From Neoalteromonas arenosi (GTDB lineage Bacteria > Pseudomonadota > Gammaproteobacteria > Enterobacterales > Alteromonadaceae), in assembly GCF_030362855.1 (NCBI RefSeq), contig NZ_JAUCBP010000007.1:496675-560674 (forward strand): DNA of 64,000 nucleotides. The letters are read 5' to 3'. The translations under genes were made by a program, and so were the position numbers. Every line of letters starts with the position of its first letter. Within the stretch, counting starts at the first letter, position 1. Shown here piece after piece: positions 22,696-33,364 of this stretch. Below the pieces are notes generated by a model, which saw only the letters and a list, made by a program, of their open reading frames with translations, searched no databases and was not told the DNA's origin.

Positions 22696-23976
22696 TTATT
22701 TTTTGATTGGTTTGTACTCACGACGCGCTTCACCTGTATAAAGCTGGCGTGGACGACCAATTTTTTGTCCTGGTTGAGATAGCATCTCATGCCAGTGTGA
22801 AATCCAGCCAACCGTTCTTGAAAGTGCGAAAATACACGTGAACATGTTAGTTGGAATACCAATAGCTTTAAGTACGATACCTGAATAGAAATCAACGTTC
22901 GGGAACAATTTCTTCTCTGCAAAGTATTCATCACTTAGGGCGATGCGCTCGAGCTCCATTGCTACATCGAGTAATGGATCGTCGATTTTAAGCTCACTAA
23001 GTACTTCGTGGCAGCTTTCACGCATTACAGTTGCGCGAGGGTCGTGGTTTTTGTAGACACGGTGACCGAAGCCCATTAAGCGGAACGGGTCAGCTTTGTC
23101 TTTCGCACGTGCAATAAACTCTGGGATGCGGTCAACAGTACCGATTTCTTCCAACATGTTTAAGCATGCTTCATTCGCACCGCCGTGAGCAGGGCCCCAC
23201 AATGAAGCCACACCGGCAGCGATACATGCGTAAGGGTTTGCACCAGAAGAACCGGCCAAGCGAACAGTTGACGTCGACGCGTTTTGTTCGTGGTCGGCAT
23301 GAAGCGTGAAGATACGATCCATCGCGCGTTCAACAGCCGGAGATATTTTGTATTCTTCAGCTGGTACAGAGAACATCATGTTCAAAAAGTTAGCTGCGTA
23401 GCTCAGGTCATTGCGCGGATATACAAACGGTTGACCGATGTTGTACTTGTAACACATCGCAACCAGGGTTGGCATTTTCGCAATTAGGCGATGGGCGCTG
23501 CGAATGCGCTGTTCTGGGTTGTTAACGTCTAAATCGCTGTGGTAAAAAGACGATAGAGCACCCACAGTACCGCACAACATTGCCATCGGGTGGGCATCGT
23601 TGCGGAAACCGTGGAAGAACATGTTCAACTGGTCGTGAACCATGGTATGACGCGTTATCGTTTCTTTAAATTCGGCGTACTGCTCAGATGTTGGCGCATC
23701 GCCGTGAAGCAACATATAACAAACTTCGAGGTAGTCTGCGTCGCGAGCGAGTGATTCAATGTCGAATCCTCGGTGAAGCAACTCACCTTTCGCACCGTCA
23801 ATAAATGTGATTGCCGATTCGCACGACCCAGTGGCCATGAAACCCGGATCAAATGTGAAATAGCCAGCAGAACCTAGTGCTCTTACGTCGATTACGTCGT
23901 GTCCAGCGGTACCGCTTAGGATTGGCAATTCAACTTCTTTATCACCGGCTTTTAAAATGGCTTTCTGATCGGCCAT
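22696..23976 (-). CDS. gltA: Citrate synthase (type II, hexameric)
   Basis: Condenses acetyl-CoA with oxaloacetate to give citrate. The 426-residue length and N-terminus ([16 protein letters not shown]) are those of the NADH-sensitive type II enzymes of gammaproteobacteria. Active-site regions are visible: [15 protein letters not shown], the histidine in [24 protein letters not shown] and the catalytic aspartate in [15 protein letters not shown] precedes the start. It is divergent from sdhC across a 408-bp regulatory region, a conserved arrangement that allows joint control of the TCA cycle. Confidence 0.97.
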   Translation of the reverse strand: MADQKAILKAGDKEVELPILSGTAGHDVIDVRALGSAGYFTFDPGFMATGSCESAITFIDGAKGELLHRGFDIESLARDADYLEVCYMLLHGDAPTSEQYAEFKETITRHTMVHDQLNMFFHGFRNDAHPMAMLCGTVGALSSFYHSDLDVNNPEQRIRSAHRLIAKMPTLVAMCYKYNIGQPFVYPRNDLSYAANFLNMMFSVPAEEYKISPAVERAMDRIFTLHADHEQNASTSTVRLAGSSGANPYACIAAGVASLWGPAHGGANEACLNMLEEIGTVDRIPEFIARAKDKADPFRLMGFGHRVYKNHDPRATVMRESCHEVLSELKIDDPLLDVAMELERIALSDEYFAEKKLFPNVDFYSGIVLKAIGIPTNMFTCIFALSRTVGWISHWHEMLSQPGQKIGRPRQLYTGEARREYKPIKK

Positions 23977-24039
23977 GTATGCTCTCCTCAGACTGATTCA
24001 TTTGAACGCTTGGGGCCAAAAAAGCCGCAAAGCGAGGGA

Positions 24040-24075
24040 AAAGTGGCGCTATTTGTACTGATAAAGTGGCGTTAT
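24040..24075. repeat. Direct repeat AAAGTGGCGYTAT x2 upstream of gltA
   Basis: AAAGTGGCGCTAT (24040-24052) recurs as AAAGTGGCGTTAT (24063-24075), 12 of 13 bases identical, with starts 23 bp apart, about two helical turns. The repeats lie 64-99 bp upstream of the gltA start codon. Same-face spacing suggests a dimeric or paired regulator site, but no protein can be named. Confidence 0.5.
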
Positions 24076-24191
24076 GTCAATTTTAATGCATATTTGCTCA
24101 ATAAATATTCTAGATTGTTCCGCGTTATAATCCAGTATTTCGTAGTACCCCGAGTAACCTTACGACTAAAGTCTTAAAATAGAACAAAAAA

Positions 24192-24258
24192 TTGTATTTA
24201 TAGTAGCTGGTAGATATACTCTGAGGGTCTTGCCACGACCGCATACGTAGGTTGTAAA
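24192..24258 (+). promoter_or_regulatory. Candidate sdhC promoters
   Basis: Two sigma70-like matches lie in tandem: TTGTAT (24192-24197), 17 bp, TATACT (24215-24220); and TTGCCA (24230-24235), 17 bp, TGTAAA (24253-24258). Either would give an mRNA leader of roughly 120-160 bases before sdhC. They were picked by eye and either may be wrong. Confidence 0.35.
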
Positions 24259-24384
24259 CCAAGACATAAAATATTCACAAACAGTTAACATCTCAAGGGA
24301 TGAGGCTTTTAACACATATAACAAACACGCAATCAGGACACACATGAAGACGTGTTAACTACGGACCTTACAGGCTTACAAATT

Positions 24385-24759
24385 GTGAAAAAACAAAGAC
24401 CAGTAAATTTAGATTTAAATACAATTAAATTTCCTCCGTCTGCAATCACTTCAATCCTCCACCGGGTAACAGGTGTTGCAATGTTTTTTGCATTATTATT
24501 TGTAATCTGGGCGTGGGCTGTTTCACTCGGCTCGGCTGACGATTTCAAATACGTGCAATCATTAATGGAAGGCGTCATTGGCAAAATTATCGCCATTGGT
24601 ACTTTATCCGCACTCACTTACCACATCCTTGGTGGCATCCGCCACGGCATTATGGATTTGGGCTATTGGGAAGAACTTGAATCAGGTAACACCAGCGCCA
24701 AGGTTACTATTGGTTTATGGGTTGTCTTAACTGTCGTTATGGGAGTTGTATTATGGTAA
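24385..24759 (+). CDS. sdhC: Succinate dehydrogenase cytochrome b556 subunit SdhC
   Basis: Membrane anchor of complex II that binds heme b and ubiquinone. The 124-residue protein has RPVNLDLNTIKFP at the N-terminus, the quinone-site SxxHR motif (ITSILHRVTG), three transmembrane helices and a heme-side histidine in YHILGGIRHGIMDLG. GTG 24385 is chosen because it gives the usual start VKKQRPVNL and family length; an upstream in-frame GTG (24352) would add 11 residues. The last 7 bp overlap sdhD (ATGGTAA). Confidence 0.93.
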   Translation: MKKQRPVNLDLNTIKFPPSAITSILHRVTGVAMFFALLFVIWAWAVSLGSADDFKYVQSLMEGVIGKIIAIGTLSALTYHILGGIRHGIMDLGYWEELESGNTSAKVTIGLWVVLTVVMGVVLW

Positions 24760-25100
24760 CTAACCAAGCTTCAATTAAACGCGACGGTGTTCAAGATTAC
24801 GTCTCACTGCGTGCGACCGCTGTCATTATTGCTTTGTACAGCTTTTATATGGCGTGGTTCTTTATTAGCACCGACGCTATTACTTATGAAGTCTGGCAAG
24901 GACTTTTCTCTACAATAACAATGAAAGTAGCTACCTTAGCGACGTTGGTGTCGATCATGATCCACGTACGCATTGGTCTCTGGCAAGTTCTAACCGACTA
25001 TGTCAAACCCGCAAGATTGCGCGCTGTTCTGCAATACGTGCTAAACCTTATTGCCTTCGCTTACGTAGCGGTTGGTATATTCGTTTTATGGGGAGTGTAG
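24753..25100 (+). CDS. sdhD: Succinate dehydrogenase membrane anchor subunit SdhD
   Basis: Second membrane subunit of complex II. The 115-residue protein has three hydrophobic helices and the conserved [18 protein letters not shown], whose histidine is the second heme b ligand and whose Asp-Tyr pair lines the quinone site in the E. coli enzyme. The start ATG 24753 lies within the end of sdhC and gives the expected length; the longer upstream frame runs inside sdhC and is rejected. Confidence 0.93.
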   Translation: MVTNQASIKRDGVQDYVSLRATAVIIALYSFYMAWFFISTDAITYEVWQGLFSTITMKVATLATLVSIMIHVRIGLWQVLTDYVKPARLRAVLQYVLNLIAFAYVAVGIFVLWGV

Positions 25101-25101
25101 T

Positions 25102-26874
25102 ATGAGTGTAGCTATTCACGAATATGATGCAGTGGTCATCGGTGCCGGCGGTGCTGGCATGCGAGCGGCGCTGCAGATTTCACAAAGCGGCAAGTCCTGT
25201 GCGCTTTTATCAAAAGTATTTCCAACCCGTTCTCACACTGTGTCTGCGCAGGGTGGTATTACGGTAGCACTGGGCAATTCTCACGAAGATAACTGGGAAT
25301 GGCACATGTACGACACTGTAAAAGGCTCTGATTATATCGGTGACCAAGAAGCGATTGAGTATATGTGTAAGACCGGTCCAGAAGCGATCATTGAAATGGA
25401 AAACATGGGTTTACCATTCTCGCGCTTCGAAAACGGTAAAGTTTACCAACGTCCATTTGGTGGTCAGTCGAAGAATTTCGGTGGCGAGCAAGCGGCACGT
25501 ACTGCAGCAGCAGCTGACCGCACTGGTCACGCATTGTTGCACTTGTTGTATCAGCAAAATGTCAAAAACAAAACTAAGGTATTCAGCGAATGGTATGCCT
25601 TGGATTTGGTTAAAAACCAAGACGGTGATGTCGTTGGTTGTACGGCAATCGATATTGAAACTGGCGAAGTCGTTTACTTTAAAAGTAAAGCCGTTGTACT
25701 AGCCACAGGTGGTGCAGGGCGTATTTATGCCTCTACAACTAATGCGCACATCAACACGGGTGACGGCGTTGGTATGGCATTGCGCGCAGGTGCGCCAGTT
25801 CAAGATATGGAAATGTGGCAATTCCACCCGACCGGTATCGCCGGTGCTGGAACCTTGGTAACTGAAGGTTGCCGTGGTGAAGGTGGTTACTTGCTCAATA
25901 AAGACGGCGAACGCTTCATGGAGCGCTACGCACCAAATGCTAAAGACTTAGCCGGTCGTGACGTTGTTGCGCGTTCAATGATGACTGAGATCCGCGAAGG
26001 TCGCGGGTGTGAAGGCCCTTGGGGTACACACATTAAATTGAAACTCGATCACTTAGGTAAAGACGTACTTGAGTCACGCTTGCCTGGTATCTTAGAGCTC
26101 TCTCGTACCTTTGCTCACGTTGATCCAGTTAAAGAGCCAATCCCGGTAATCCCAACTTGTCACTATATGATGGGTGGTATTCCGACCAATGTTGACGGTC
26201 AAGTGATCAAGATCGATGAAAATGGCAACGAGTCACCAATGACGGGCTTATTTGCATGTGGTGAAATCGCCTGTGTATCTGTACACGGTGCAAACCGCTT
26301 AGGTGGTAACTCACTCCTTGATCTCGTCGTATTTGGTCGAGCAACTGGCCTTCACTTAGGTGAGAAAATCGACGAAATCGCGCCAACTCGCGAAGCGTCT
26401 ACAACAGATGTTGAAGAAGCGTTGGCACGTTTTAATCGTTGGGAAAACTCTGAAAAGGGCAAAGGCGAAGATCCAGTCCAAATCAAAAAAGACATGCAAG
26501 AATGCATGCAGCTTAACTTCTCGGTATTCCGTGAAGGTGAAGCAATGGCCCAAGGCCTTAAAGAACTTGCAGAAATCCGTGAACGCCTCAAAAATGCGCG
26601 CTTGGATGACAAGAGCAGCGATTTCAACACCATGCGTATTGAGTGTTTAGAGCTCGATAACTTGATGGAAACCGCGTACAGCACCGCAGTTGCTGCGAAC
26701 TTTAGAACTGAGAGCCGTGGCGCTCACAGTCGATTCGATTATACCGAGAGGGATGATGAGAATTGGTTGTGCCACAGTGTTTATATTCCGGGTTCTGAAA
26801 CAATGATAAAACGTGACGTAAACATGGCGCCGAAGCTTCGCGAAGCCTTCCCGCCAAAAGTACGTTCGTATTAA
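25102..26874 (+). CDS. sdhA: Succinate dehydrogenase flavoprotein subunit SdhA
   Basis: Oxidises succinate to fumarate with covalently bound FAD, on the cytoplasmic face of the membrane. The 590-residue length equals E. coli SdhA within two residues. An N-terminal [14 protein letters not shown] dinucleotide fold leads to the flavinylation motif [10 protein letters not shown] with His45; [21 protein letters not shown] and the catalytic PTCHYMMGG region follow. ATG 25102 is preceded by GGGGAG and lies 1 bp after the sdhD stop. Confidence 0.98.
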   Translation: MSVAIHEYDAVVIGAGGAGMRAALQISQSGKSCALLSKVFPTRSHTVSAQGGITVALGNSHEDNWEWHMYDTVKGSDYIGDQEAIEYMCKTGPEAIIEMENMGLPFSRFENGKVYQRPFGGQSKNFGGEQAARTAAAADRTGHALLHLLYQQNVKNKTKVFSEWYALDLVKNQDGDVVGCTAIDIETGEVVYFKSKAVVLATGGAGRIYASTTNAHINTGDGVGMALRAGAPVQDMEMWQFHPTGIAGAGTLVTEGCRGEGGYLLNKDGERFMERYAPNAKDLAGRDVVARSMMTEIREGRGCEGPWGTHIKLKLDHLGKDVLESRLPGILELSRTFAHVDPVKEPIPVIPTCHYMMGGIPTNVDGQVIKIDENGNESPMTGLFACGEIACVSVHGANRLGGNSLLDLVVFGRATGLHLGEKIDEIAPTREASTTDVEEALARFNRWENSEKGKGEDPVQIKKDMQECMQLNFSVFREGEAMAQGLKELAEIRERLKNARLDDKSSDFNTMRIECLELDNLMETAYSTAVAANFRTESRGAHSRFDYTERDDENWLCHSVYIPGSETMIKRDVNMAPKLREAFPPKVRSY

Positions 26875-26889
26875 TTGGGGTGACTTTAG

Positions 26890-27600
26890 ATGCAATTATC
26901 ATTTTCTGTATATCGTTATAATCCTGATGTGGACAATGCGCCACACATGCAAGACTATACGCTCGAAGTCGAAGAAGGGCAGGACATGATGGTTCTGGAT
27001 GCTCTTATCGCGTTGAAAGAACAAGACCCATCATTGTCTTTTCGTCGTTCTTGCCGTGAAGGTGTTTGTGGCTCTGATGGCATGAATATGAACGGTAAAA
27101 ATGGCCTCGCGTGTATCACACCATTGTCGGCTTTAGGCAAAGGTAAAATCACTGTTCGTCCACTACCTGGATTGCCAGTTGTGCGTGACTTAGTGGTTGA
27201 TATGACACAGTTCTATACTCAATACGAGAAGATCAAGCCGTTCTTAATCAACGATGGCAAACAGCCACCTGCGCGTGAGCATTTGCAATCGCCGGAAGAG
27301 CGCGCCAAACTTGACGGATTGTACGAGTGTATTTTGTGTGCATGTTGTTCAACGTCGTGCCCATCGTTCTGGTGGAACCCTGATAAGTTCATCGGACCTG
27401 CGGGCTTGTTACATGCCTATCGCTTCTTAATTGATAGTCGCGATACTGCTACAGACGAACGTTTGAATGAGTTAGACGACGCATTTAGCGTATTCAGATG
27501 CCACGGCATCATGAACTGCGTAAGCGTGTGTCCAAAAGGATTAAACCCGACTAAAGCAATCGGCCATATTAAGTCGATGCTGTTACAACGGGCTGTTTAG
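26890..27600 (+). CDS. sdhB: Succinate dehydrogenase iron-sulfur subunit SdhB
   Basis: Carries electrons from FAD to the quinone through three clusters. The 236 residues include the [2Fe-2S] ligands (SCREGVCGSDGMNMNG and the later Cys), the [4Fe-4S] motif CILCACCSTSCP and the [3Fe-4S] motif CHGIMNCVSVCPKGLNP. It starts 15 bp after sdhA and ends the sdhCDAB unit; a weak hairpin (27645-27673) separates it from sucA. Confidence 0.98.
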   Translation: MQLSFSVYRYNPDVDNAPHMQDYTLEVEEGQDMMVLDALIALKEQDPSLSFRRSCREGVCGSDGMNMNGKNGLACITPLSALGKGKITVRPLPGLPVVRDLVVDMTQFYTQYEKIKPFLINDGKQPPAREHLQSPEERAKLDGLYECILCACCSTSCPSFWWNPDKFIGPAGLLHAYRFLIDSRDTATDERLNELDDAFSVFRCHGIMNCVSVCPKGLNPTKAIGHIKSMLLQRAV

Positions 27601-27644
27601 TAATACTTTCTGCTACTGCGAAGTAACAGATTGGCAAGTATTAA

Positions 27645-27673
27645 ATGGCCATCCGTAAGGATGGCTATTTTGT
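27645..27673 (+). terminator. Hairpin terminator (moderate) between sdhB and sucA
   Basis: GCCATCC (27648-27654) pairs with GGATGGC (27659-27665) around GTAA, extended by a G-T and a T-A pair, and is followed by TATTTTGTT. The T-tract is interrupted, so termination is probably partial, allowing some sdh transcripts to continue into sucAB as in E. coli. Confidence 0.6.
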
Positions 27674-27729
27674 TATAAAATTTAATAAAACCTGTAATTA
27701 TTATTCACTTACAAAGGTAAGGCATAACA

Positions 27730-30549
27730 ATGCAAGAAAGCGTGATGCAAGCGTGGTGGGCTTCGTCCCATTTTGCCGGTGGCAACACAGCGTATGTTGA
27801 AGAGATGTACGAGGCTTACCTGGAAGATCCGCAAAGTGTAGCTGACGAATGGAAGCAAATCTTTGATGGGTTGCCCAAAGTTGATGGTGTCGAGTTAGAT
27901 ACCAATCACTCTCAAATCCGAGACCAATTTCGAACTCTCGCGGCCATGGGGCCGGCGGCAAAGGTCGTTTCTGCGCCAGCTGCTGCCAGTGGTAGTGACG
28001 AAAAACAAGTTCGAGTCCTGCAACTGATTAATGCTTATCGATTCCGTGGGCATCAGCATGCGAATCTCGACCCCTTATCGCTGTGGAAACAGCCGCGAGT
28101 TCGCGATCTAGAACTCTCGCATCACAGCTTATCGGAAAGTGACTTCGACACGGTGTTCAACGTCGGCTCGTATGCGATTGGCAAAGAGTCTATGACTCTC
28201 GGTGAATTGTACAAATCGCTCAACCGAACCTACTGTGGTTCGATTGGTGCAGAGTACATGCATATAACCGACACTGAGCAGAAACGTTGGTTGCAGCAAA
28301 AGATTGAATCTGTGCAAGCCAAGCCAGAGATCACGCGTGAGCAGAAAGTGTCGATTCTAAAGGGCTTGGTTGCCGCTGATGGCATGGAAAAGTACCTTGG
28401 CGCTAAATTCCCAGGCGCAAAACGGTTTTCGCTTGAAGGTGGTGATAGCTTAATTCCAATGCTTAAGGGGTTGATCACTGAAGCAGGTGCCGCAGGCACT
28501 AAAGAAGTGGTCATTGGAATGGCGCACCGCGGTCGCTTAAACGTTCTGGTAAACGTGCTCGGTAAGAACCCTTCAGTATTGTTTGATGAGTTTTCGGGCA
28601 AGCACGATGATTCACTTGGTGCGGGTGACGTTAAATATCATGCGGGCTTCTCGTCTGATTTCGCCACACCAGGTGGTAACGTACACTTAGCGCTAGCATT
28701 TAACCCATCTCACCTTGAAATCGTTAACCCAGTTGTCATGGGGTCGGTACGCGCGCGTTTGGAGCGCCGTGACAGCATGGATGGGGCTGCGGTACTACCA
28801 GTAACTATTCACGGTGATTCAGCGATTGCTGGCCAAGGTGTGGTACAAGAAACCTTCAACATGTCACAAACCCGCGGTTTTGCTGTGGGTGGCACGGTTC
28901 GTATCGTAGTCAACAACCAAGTTGGGTTTACTACATCGAAGACAGAAGATACGCGCTCTACGCAGTACTGTACTGATATCGCGAAAATGGTACAGGCGCC
29001 GATTTTCCACGTTAATTCAGACGACCCTGAAGCGGTGTTGTTTGTGACAAAACTTGCGCTGGAATATCGCAACAAGTTTAAGCGCGACGTGATGATCGAT
29101 TTAGTGTGTTACCGTCGTCATGGCCACAACGAAGCTGACGAGCCAAATGCTACGCAGCCGTTGATGTACCAGAAAATTAAGAAACACCCAGTTCCGCGTC
29201 AAATTTACGCGGACCAACTCGCCGCTGAAGGCACGTTAAAAGAGCACGAAGCGAGCAAGTTAATCGACGAGTATCGCGCGGCGCTTGACCACGGAGCTTG
29301 TGTGGTTGAAGAGTGGCGGCCAATGACAGAGCATTCAGTAGATTGGCGCCCATACTTGGGCCATGACTGGACAGTGCCATACGAGCACGCGATAGCCAAA
29401 GATAAGTTAGTTGAATTGGCCCATCGCTTGGTTGATATCCCTGAAGACGTCAAATTGCAATCGCGCGTTAATAAGCTGTATCAAGATCGCAAATCGATGG
29501 CCAACGGTGAGAAAATGCTCGACTGGGGTATGGCTGAAAATCTTGCCTACGCAACCATTGTCGATGCAGGCACTGATATCCGTATCACTGGGCAAGACTC
29601 TGGTCGCGGTACTTTCTTTCATCGCCATGCGGTATTGCACAATCAAAAAGATGCGTCGACATACATGCCGTTGAAAAATATCCGTGAAGGCCAGGGCGCG
29701 ATTGATATTTACGATTCAGTATTGTCTGAAGAAGCGGTTATGGCGTTTGAGTATGGCTATGCCACTGCAGAGCCGGGTTGTTTGACCATTTGGGAAGCGC
29801 AATTCGGTGACTTCGCCAACGGTGCGCAAGTGGTGTTTGACCAGTTCTTGTCTTCTGGTGAAGCAAAATGGGGTCGATTGTGTGGCCTGACAGTATTGCT
29901 ACCGCATGGTTATGAGGGGCAAGGTCCTGAGCACAGTTCTGCGCGTCTAGAACGCTTCTTGCAATCATGTGCTGATCACAACTGGCAGGTTTGTATTCCG
30001 TCGACACCCGCACAGGTGTTTAACATGTTGCGCAGACAGTCAATCCGACCGATGCGTAAGCCGTTAATCGTAATGTCACCTAAGTCACTACTGCGCCATC
30101 CTTTGGCCGTATCGAGCTTAGACGAACTCAGCGATGGTGTGTTCCACAACGTCATCGGTGAGCAAGATGACTTAAACGCGAAGAAAGTTAAACGCGTGGT
30201 ACTGTGTTCCGGCAAAGTGTATTACGATCTGCTTGAACAACGTCGCAAGAATGAACAAACAGATGTTGCGCTTGTTCGCCTTGAGCAACTTTATCCATTC
30301 CCAGCCGAGGAGTGTGAAAAAGTATTGGCACCTTACAAACACGTCAAAGACTGGGTTTGGTGTCAGGAAGAGCCGCAAAATCAGGGCGCATGGTATTCAA
30401 GCCAGCACCATTTCTGGCAGGTCATCCCAGATGGCGCCAAATTACGTTATGCCGGTCGCGATGCATCAGCCTCGCCAGCGGTAGGTTATGTTTCAGTTCA
30501 CAACCAACAACAAAAAGCCTTGGTTGATGACGCACTCACTATTAAGTAA
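27730..30549 (+). CDS. sucA: 2-oxoglutarate dehydrogenase E1 component SucA
   Basis: Thiamine-diphosphate enzyme that decarboxylates 2-oxoglutarate and passes the succinyl group to the SucB lipoyl arm. The 939-residue protein opens with [20 protein letters not shown], has the substrate-binding [14 protein letters not shown], the TPP/metal motif [18 protein letters not shown] with [10 protein letters not shown], and the C-terminal [19 protein letters not shown]. It starts after AAAGGTAAGGC and is followed 11 bp later by sucB. No truncation is seen. Confidence 0.98.
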   Translation: MQESVMQAWWASSHFAGGNTAYVEEMYEAYLEDPQSVADEWKQIFDGLPKVDGVELDTNHSQIRDQFRTLAAMGPAAKVVSAPAAASGSDEKQVRVLQLINAYRFRGHQHANLDPLSLWKQPRVRDLELSHHSLSESDFDTVFNVGSYAIGKESMTLGELYKSLNRTYCGSIGAEYMHITDTEQKRWLQQKIESVQAKPEITREQKVSILKGLVAADGMEKYLGAKFPGAKRFSLEGGDSLIPMLKGLITEAGAAGTKEVVIGMAHRGRLNVLVNVLGKNPSVLFDEFSGKHDDSLGAGDVKYHAGFSSDFATPGGNVHLALAFNPSHLEIVNPVVMGSVRARLERRDSMDGAAVLPVTIHGDSAIAGQGVVQETFNMSQTRGFAVGGTVRIVVNNQVGFTTSKTEDTRSTQYCTDIAKMVQAPIFHVNSDDPEAVLFVTKLALEYRNKFKRDVMIDLVCYRRHGHNEADEPNATQPLMYQKIKKHPVPRQIYADQLAAEGTLKEHEASKLIDEYRAALDHGACVVEEWRPMTEHSVDWRPYLGHDWTVPYEHAIAKDKLVELAHRLVDIPEDVKLQSRVNKLYQDRKSMANGEKMLDWGMAENLAYATIVDAGTDIRITGQDSGRGTFFHRHAVLHNQKDASTYMPLKNIREGQGAIDIYDSVLSEEAVMAFEYGYATAEPGCLTIWEAQFGDFANGAQVVFDQFLSSGEAKWGRLCGLTVLLPHGYEGQGPEHSSARLERFLQSCADHNWQVCIPSTPAQVFNMLRRQSIRPMRKPLIVMSPKSLLRHPLAVSSLDELSDGVFHNVIGEQDDLNAKKVKRVVLCSGKVYYDLLEQRRKNEQTDVALVRLEQLYPFPAEECEKVLAPYKHVKDWVWCQEEPQNQGAWYSSQHHFWQVIPDGAKLRYAGRDASASPAVGYVSVHNQQQKALVDDALTIK

Positions 30550-30560
30550 AGGAACCAACA

Positions 30561-32054
30561 ATGACAATCGAAATAAAAGTTCCAGTTTTACCGGAATCGG
30601 TTGCCGACGCGACGATTGCTACCTGGCATGTTAAGGCTGGTGAATCAGTAAAACGCGACCAAAACCTCGTAGATATCGAAACAGATAAAGTGGTTTTGGA
30701 AGTCGTAGCGCCTGAAGACGGTGTTCTCGGCGAGATCTTAAATGAAGAGGGTGCGACAGTACTTGGTGAGCAAGTTATTGCGAAACTTGAGCAAGGCGGC
30801 AGCGCTGAGAAAGCAGCACCTGCTAAAAGCGAAACTAAAGAAGCGCCGAAAGCTGATGCTGGCGGTGCTTCAGTAGATATCAAAGTACCAGTACTGCCTG
30901 AATCTGTTGCCGATGCAACGATTGCAGCTTGGCACGTTAAAGCGGGCGAAGCCGTTAGTCGCGACCAAAACTTGGTAGATATCGAAACGGATAAAGTCGT
31001 GTTAGAAGTTGTTGCGCCAAATGACGGTGTTTTGTCTGAAGTACTTGCTGATGAAGGTGCAACCGTGCTTGCCGAAGAAGTCATTGCTAAGTTTACTGAA
31101 GGCGCAAGTACAGGCGCAGCTTCTGCTCCGGCACCAACTGCGACTGAGAGTGATGAAAGTGATAACGATGCTCTCAGCCCTTCTGTTCGTCGCTTATTGG
31201 CTGAAAAAGGCGTTGATCCTGCGAAGATCAAAGGCACAGGTAAAGGTGGTCGCATTACTAAAGAAGACGTTGAGCAGCACCTGAAGTCTGGTGGTTCAGC
31301 ACCAGGTCCGGCTGCATCTGCTGCAGCGCCAGAAGTGGCAGCAGTGGCGGGTGAGCGCACTGAGAAGCGTGTACCGATGACACGTTTGCGCAAAACTATT
31401 GCTAATCGTCTTCTCGAAGCGAAAAACTCAACAGCCATGTTGACCACGTTTAACGAAGTTAACATGAAACCCATTATGGACTTGCGCAAGCAGTACCAAG
31501 AAAGCTTCGAAAAGCGTCACGGTATCCGTTTGGGCTTTATGTCGTTCTATGTGAAAGCGGTTACTGAGGCACTTAAACGCTACCCAGAAGTCAATGCTTC
31601 TATTGATGGTGACGACATCGTTTATCATAACTACTTTGATATCTCGATTGCCGTTTCAACGCCGCGTGGTCTAGTAACGCCAGTGCTTAAAGACACTGAC
31701 ATGCTTGGCATGGCGGGGGTTGAAAAAGGCATTAAAGAGTTAGCGCTTAAAGGGCGTGACGGTAAATTGTCAATGGCCGAATTACAAGGCGGTAACTTTA
31801 CTATCACCAATGGTGGTGTGTTCGGTTCGTTAATGTCTACACCGATCATCAATCCTCCACAAAGCGCAATTTTGGGGATGCACAAAATCCAAGATCGTCC
31901 AATGGCTGTAAATGGCAAAGTGGAAATCTTGCCTATGATGTATCTGGCACTTTCTTACGACCACCGTATTATCGATGGTAAAGAATCGGTTGGATTCCTA
32001 GTTACAGTTAAGGAAATGCTCGAAGATCCAACACGTCTATTATTGGATGTGTAA
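30561..32054 (+). CDS. sucB: Dihydrolipoyllysine succinyltransferase E2 (SucB) with two lipoyl domains
   Basis: Core E2 of the 2-oxoglutarate dehydrogenase complex. At 497 residues it is about 90 longer than E. coli SucB (405) because the lipoyl domain is duplicated: residues 3-77 and 105-179 align with a constant 102-residue offset and few changes. Lys43 and Lys145 lie in identical [10 protein letters not shown] contexts and are the predicted lipoylation sites. A peripheral subunit-binding domain follows (about 204-240, [15 protein letters not shown]) and then the catalytic domain, with His468 and Asp472 in DHRIIDG. Ala/Pro-rich linkers separate the domains. Confidence 0.97.
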   Translation: MTIEIKVPVLPESVADATIATWHVKAGESVKRDQNLVDIETDKVVLEVVAPEDGVLGEILNEEGATVLGEQVIAKLEQGGSAEKAAPAKSETKEAPKADAGGASVDIKVPVLPESVADATIAAWHVKAGEAVSRDQNLVDIETDKVVLEVVAPNDGVLSEVLADEGATVLAEEVIAKFTEGASTGAASAPAPTATESDESDNDALSPSVRRLLAEKGVDPAKIKGTGKGGRITKEDVEQHLKSGGSAPGPAASAAAPEVAAVAGERTEKRVPMTRLRKTIANRLLEAKNSTAMLTTFNEVNMKPIMDLRKQYQESFEKRHGIRLGFMSFYVKAVTEALKRYPEVNASIDGDDIVYHNYFDISIAVSTPRGLVTPVLKDTDMLGMAGVEKGIKELALKGRDGKLSMAELQGGNFTITNGGVFGSLMSTPIINPPQSAILGMHKIQDRPMAVNGKVEILPMMYLALSYDHRIIDGKESVGFLVTVKEMLEDPTRLLLDV

Positions 32055-32077
32055 GACTTTAGTATAAATCTTGACCT

Positions 32078-32107
32078 GATAGGTGATAGTTTTAGCTATC
32101 ACCTGTC
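32078..32107 (+). other. Perfect hairpin in the sucB-sucC gap
   Basis: GATAGGTGATAG (32078-32089) pairs with CTATCACCTGTC (32096-32107), 12 bp with one G-T pair, around a six-base loop. A T-run appears only about 13 bases later (32120-32124), so it is a poor terminator. It could instead protect the 3' end of sucAB mRNA or adjust sucCD levels. Confidence 0.5.
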
Positions 32108-32126
32108 ACTATGCTCACATTTTTAC

Positions 32127-32169
32127 TATAATGCGGGCGCTTTAAAATAGGTCGCTGTGAGCGACTTTT
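32127..32169 (+). promoter_or_regulatory. Possible sucCD promoter -10 and second hairpin
   Basis: A consensus TATAAT (32127-32132) is present, without a good -35 at 17 bp. It is followed by GTCGCT/AGCGAC (32151-32165), a 6-bp stem with a GTG loop directly before TTTTC and about 30 bp before the sucC start. The pair looks like a start site followed by a short attenuator-like hairpin. The call is weak. Confidence 0.3.
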
Positions 32170-32197
32170 CTATCAATAAAAATCGGAAAGAAACACC

Positions 32198-33364
32198 ATG
32201 AATTTGCATGAATACCAAGGTAAGCAGCTATTCAAAGAATACGGTTTACCTGTTTCTGAAGGGTACGCAGCGGATACGCCTCAAGGGGCAGTAGAAGCGG
32301 CGGACCGCATTGGCGGCTCTGAGTGGGTTGTTAAGTGTCAAGTACACGCTGGTGGCCGCGGTAAAGCGGGCGGCGTAAAACTAGTTAAAAGTAAAGACGA
32401 AATTCGTGCTTTTGCAGAGCAGTGGTTAGGAAAGAACTTAGTCACTTTCCAAACTGACGAAAACGGTCAGCCTGTTAGCAAAATTTTGGTGGAGTCGTGC
32501 ACTGATATCGACAACGAATTGTACTTAGGTGCAGTTGTTGACCGCACCACACGTCGCGTTGTGTTTATGGCATCTACCGAAGGTGGTGTTGAAATTGAAA
32601 CGGTTGCTGAAGAAACGCCTGAGAAAATTTTGAAGGCGGAAATCGATCCAATCGTAGGCCCTCAACCTTACCAAGCGCGCGAAATGGCGTTTAAATTGGG
32701 GTTGAAAGGCGTACAGATTAAACAGTTTACGCAAATCTTCTTAGGTCTTGCGAAAATGTTCGAAGAGCTTGATGTAGCACTTATCGAAATCAACCCACTA
32801 GTGATCAAAGACGATGGCAACTTGCATTGTCTTGACGCGAAAGTCGGTATCGATAGCAATGCATTATACCGTCAGCCTAAAGTTAAAGAAATGCACGATC
32901 CCTCGCAAGAAGACGCGCGTGAAGCCCATGCAGCTCAATGGGAGCTAAACTACGTAGCGCTAGACGGTAACGTAGGTTGCATGGTAAACGGTGCGGGCCT
33001 TGCGATGGGTACTATGGACATCGTTAACCTACACGGTGGCCAGCCGGCTAACTTCCTCGATGTTGGTGGCGGCGCGACCAAAGAGCGTGTTGCTGAAGCA
33101 TTTAAAATCATCTTGTCAGATGACAACGTAAAAGCCGTATTAGTAAACATCTTCGGTGGTATCGTACGTTGTGACATGATTGCTGAAGGTATCATTGGCG
33201 CAGTCAAAGAAGTTGGTGTTGAAGTACCAGTTGTTGTGCGTCTTGAAGGTACAAATGCTGAATTGGGTCGCGAAGTACTTGCGAGCTCAGATCTAGACAT
33301 CATCGCTGCTGAGTCGCTAACAGACGCTGCTCAGAAAGTTGTTGCTGCAGCGGAGGGCAAATAA
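32198..33364 (+). CDS. sucC: Succinyl-CoA synthetase (ADP-forming) beta subunit SucC
   Basis: With SucD converts succinyl-CoA to succinate with nucleotide triphosphate formation. The 388-residue protein has the ATP-grasp N-terminus [12 protein letters not shown], the nucleotide loop [20 protein letters not shown] and the C-terminal ligase domain with [18 protein letters not shown] precedes the ATG. It shares one base with the sucD start, so the subunits are made in coupled fashion. Confidence 0.98.
   Translation: MNLHEYQGKQLFKEYGLPVSEGYAADTPQGAVEAADRIGGSEWVVKCQVHAGGRGKAGGVKLVKSKDEIRAFAEQWLGKNLVTFQTDENGQPVSKILVESCTDIDNELYLGAVVDRTTRRVVFMASTEGGVEIETVAEETPEKILKAEIDPIVGPQPYQAREMAFKLGLKGVQIKQFTQIFLGLAKMFEELDVALIEINPLVIKDDGNLHCLDAKVGIDSNALYRQPKVKEMHDPSQEDAREAHAAQWELNYVALDGNVGCMVNGAGLAMGTMDIVNLHGGQPANFLDVGGGATKERVAEAFKIILSDDNVKAVLVNIFGGIVRCDMIAEGIIGAVKEVGVEVPVVVRLEGTNAELGREVLASSDLDIIAAESLTDAAQKVVAAAEGK

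Larger units (their letters stand above)
23977..24384. promoter_or_regulatory. Divergent gltA / sdhC regulatory region
   Basis: A 408-bp non-coding stretch between divergent TCA units. It holds two direct repeats (24040-24052 and 24063-24075) close to gltA, an AT-rich middle, candidate sdhC promoters at 24192-24220 and 24230-24258, and a four-codon reading frame (ATG AAG ACG TGT TAA at 24344) in the sdhC leader. No confident CRP, ArcA or Fur site was identified by eye. Confidence 0.6.

Noticed and set aside
24241-24250. CATACGTAGG as a fifth copy of the operator motif
   Set aside because: Only the TACGTA core matches and the palindrome is broken; position in the sdhC region also has no link to starch genes.
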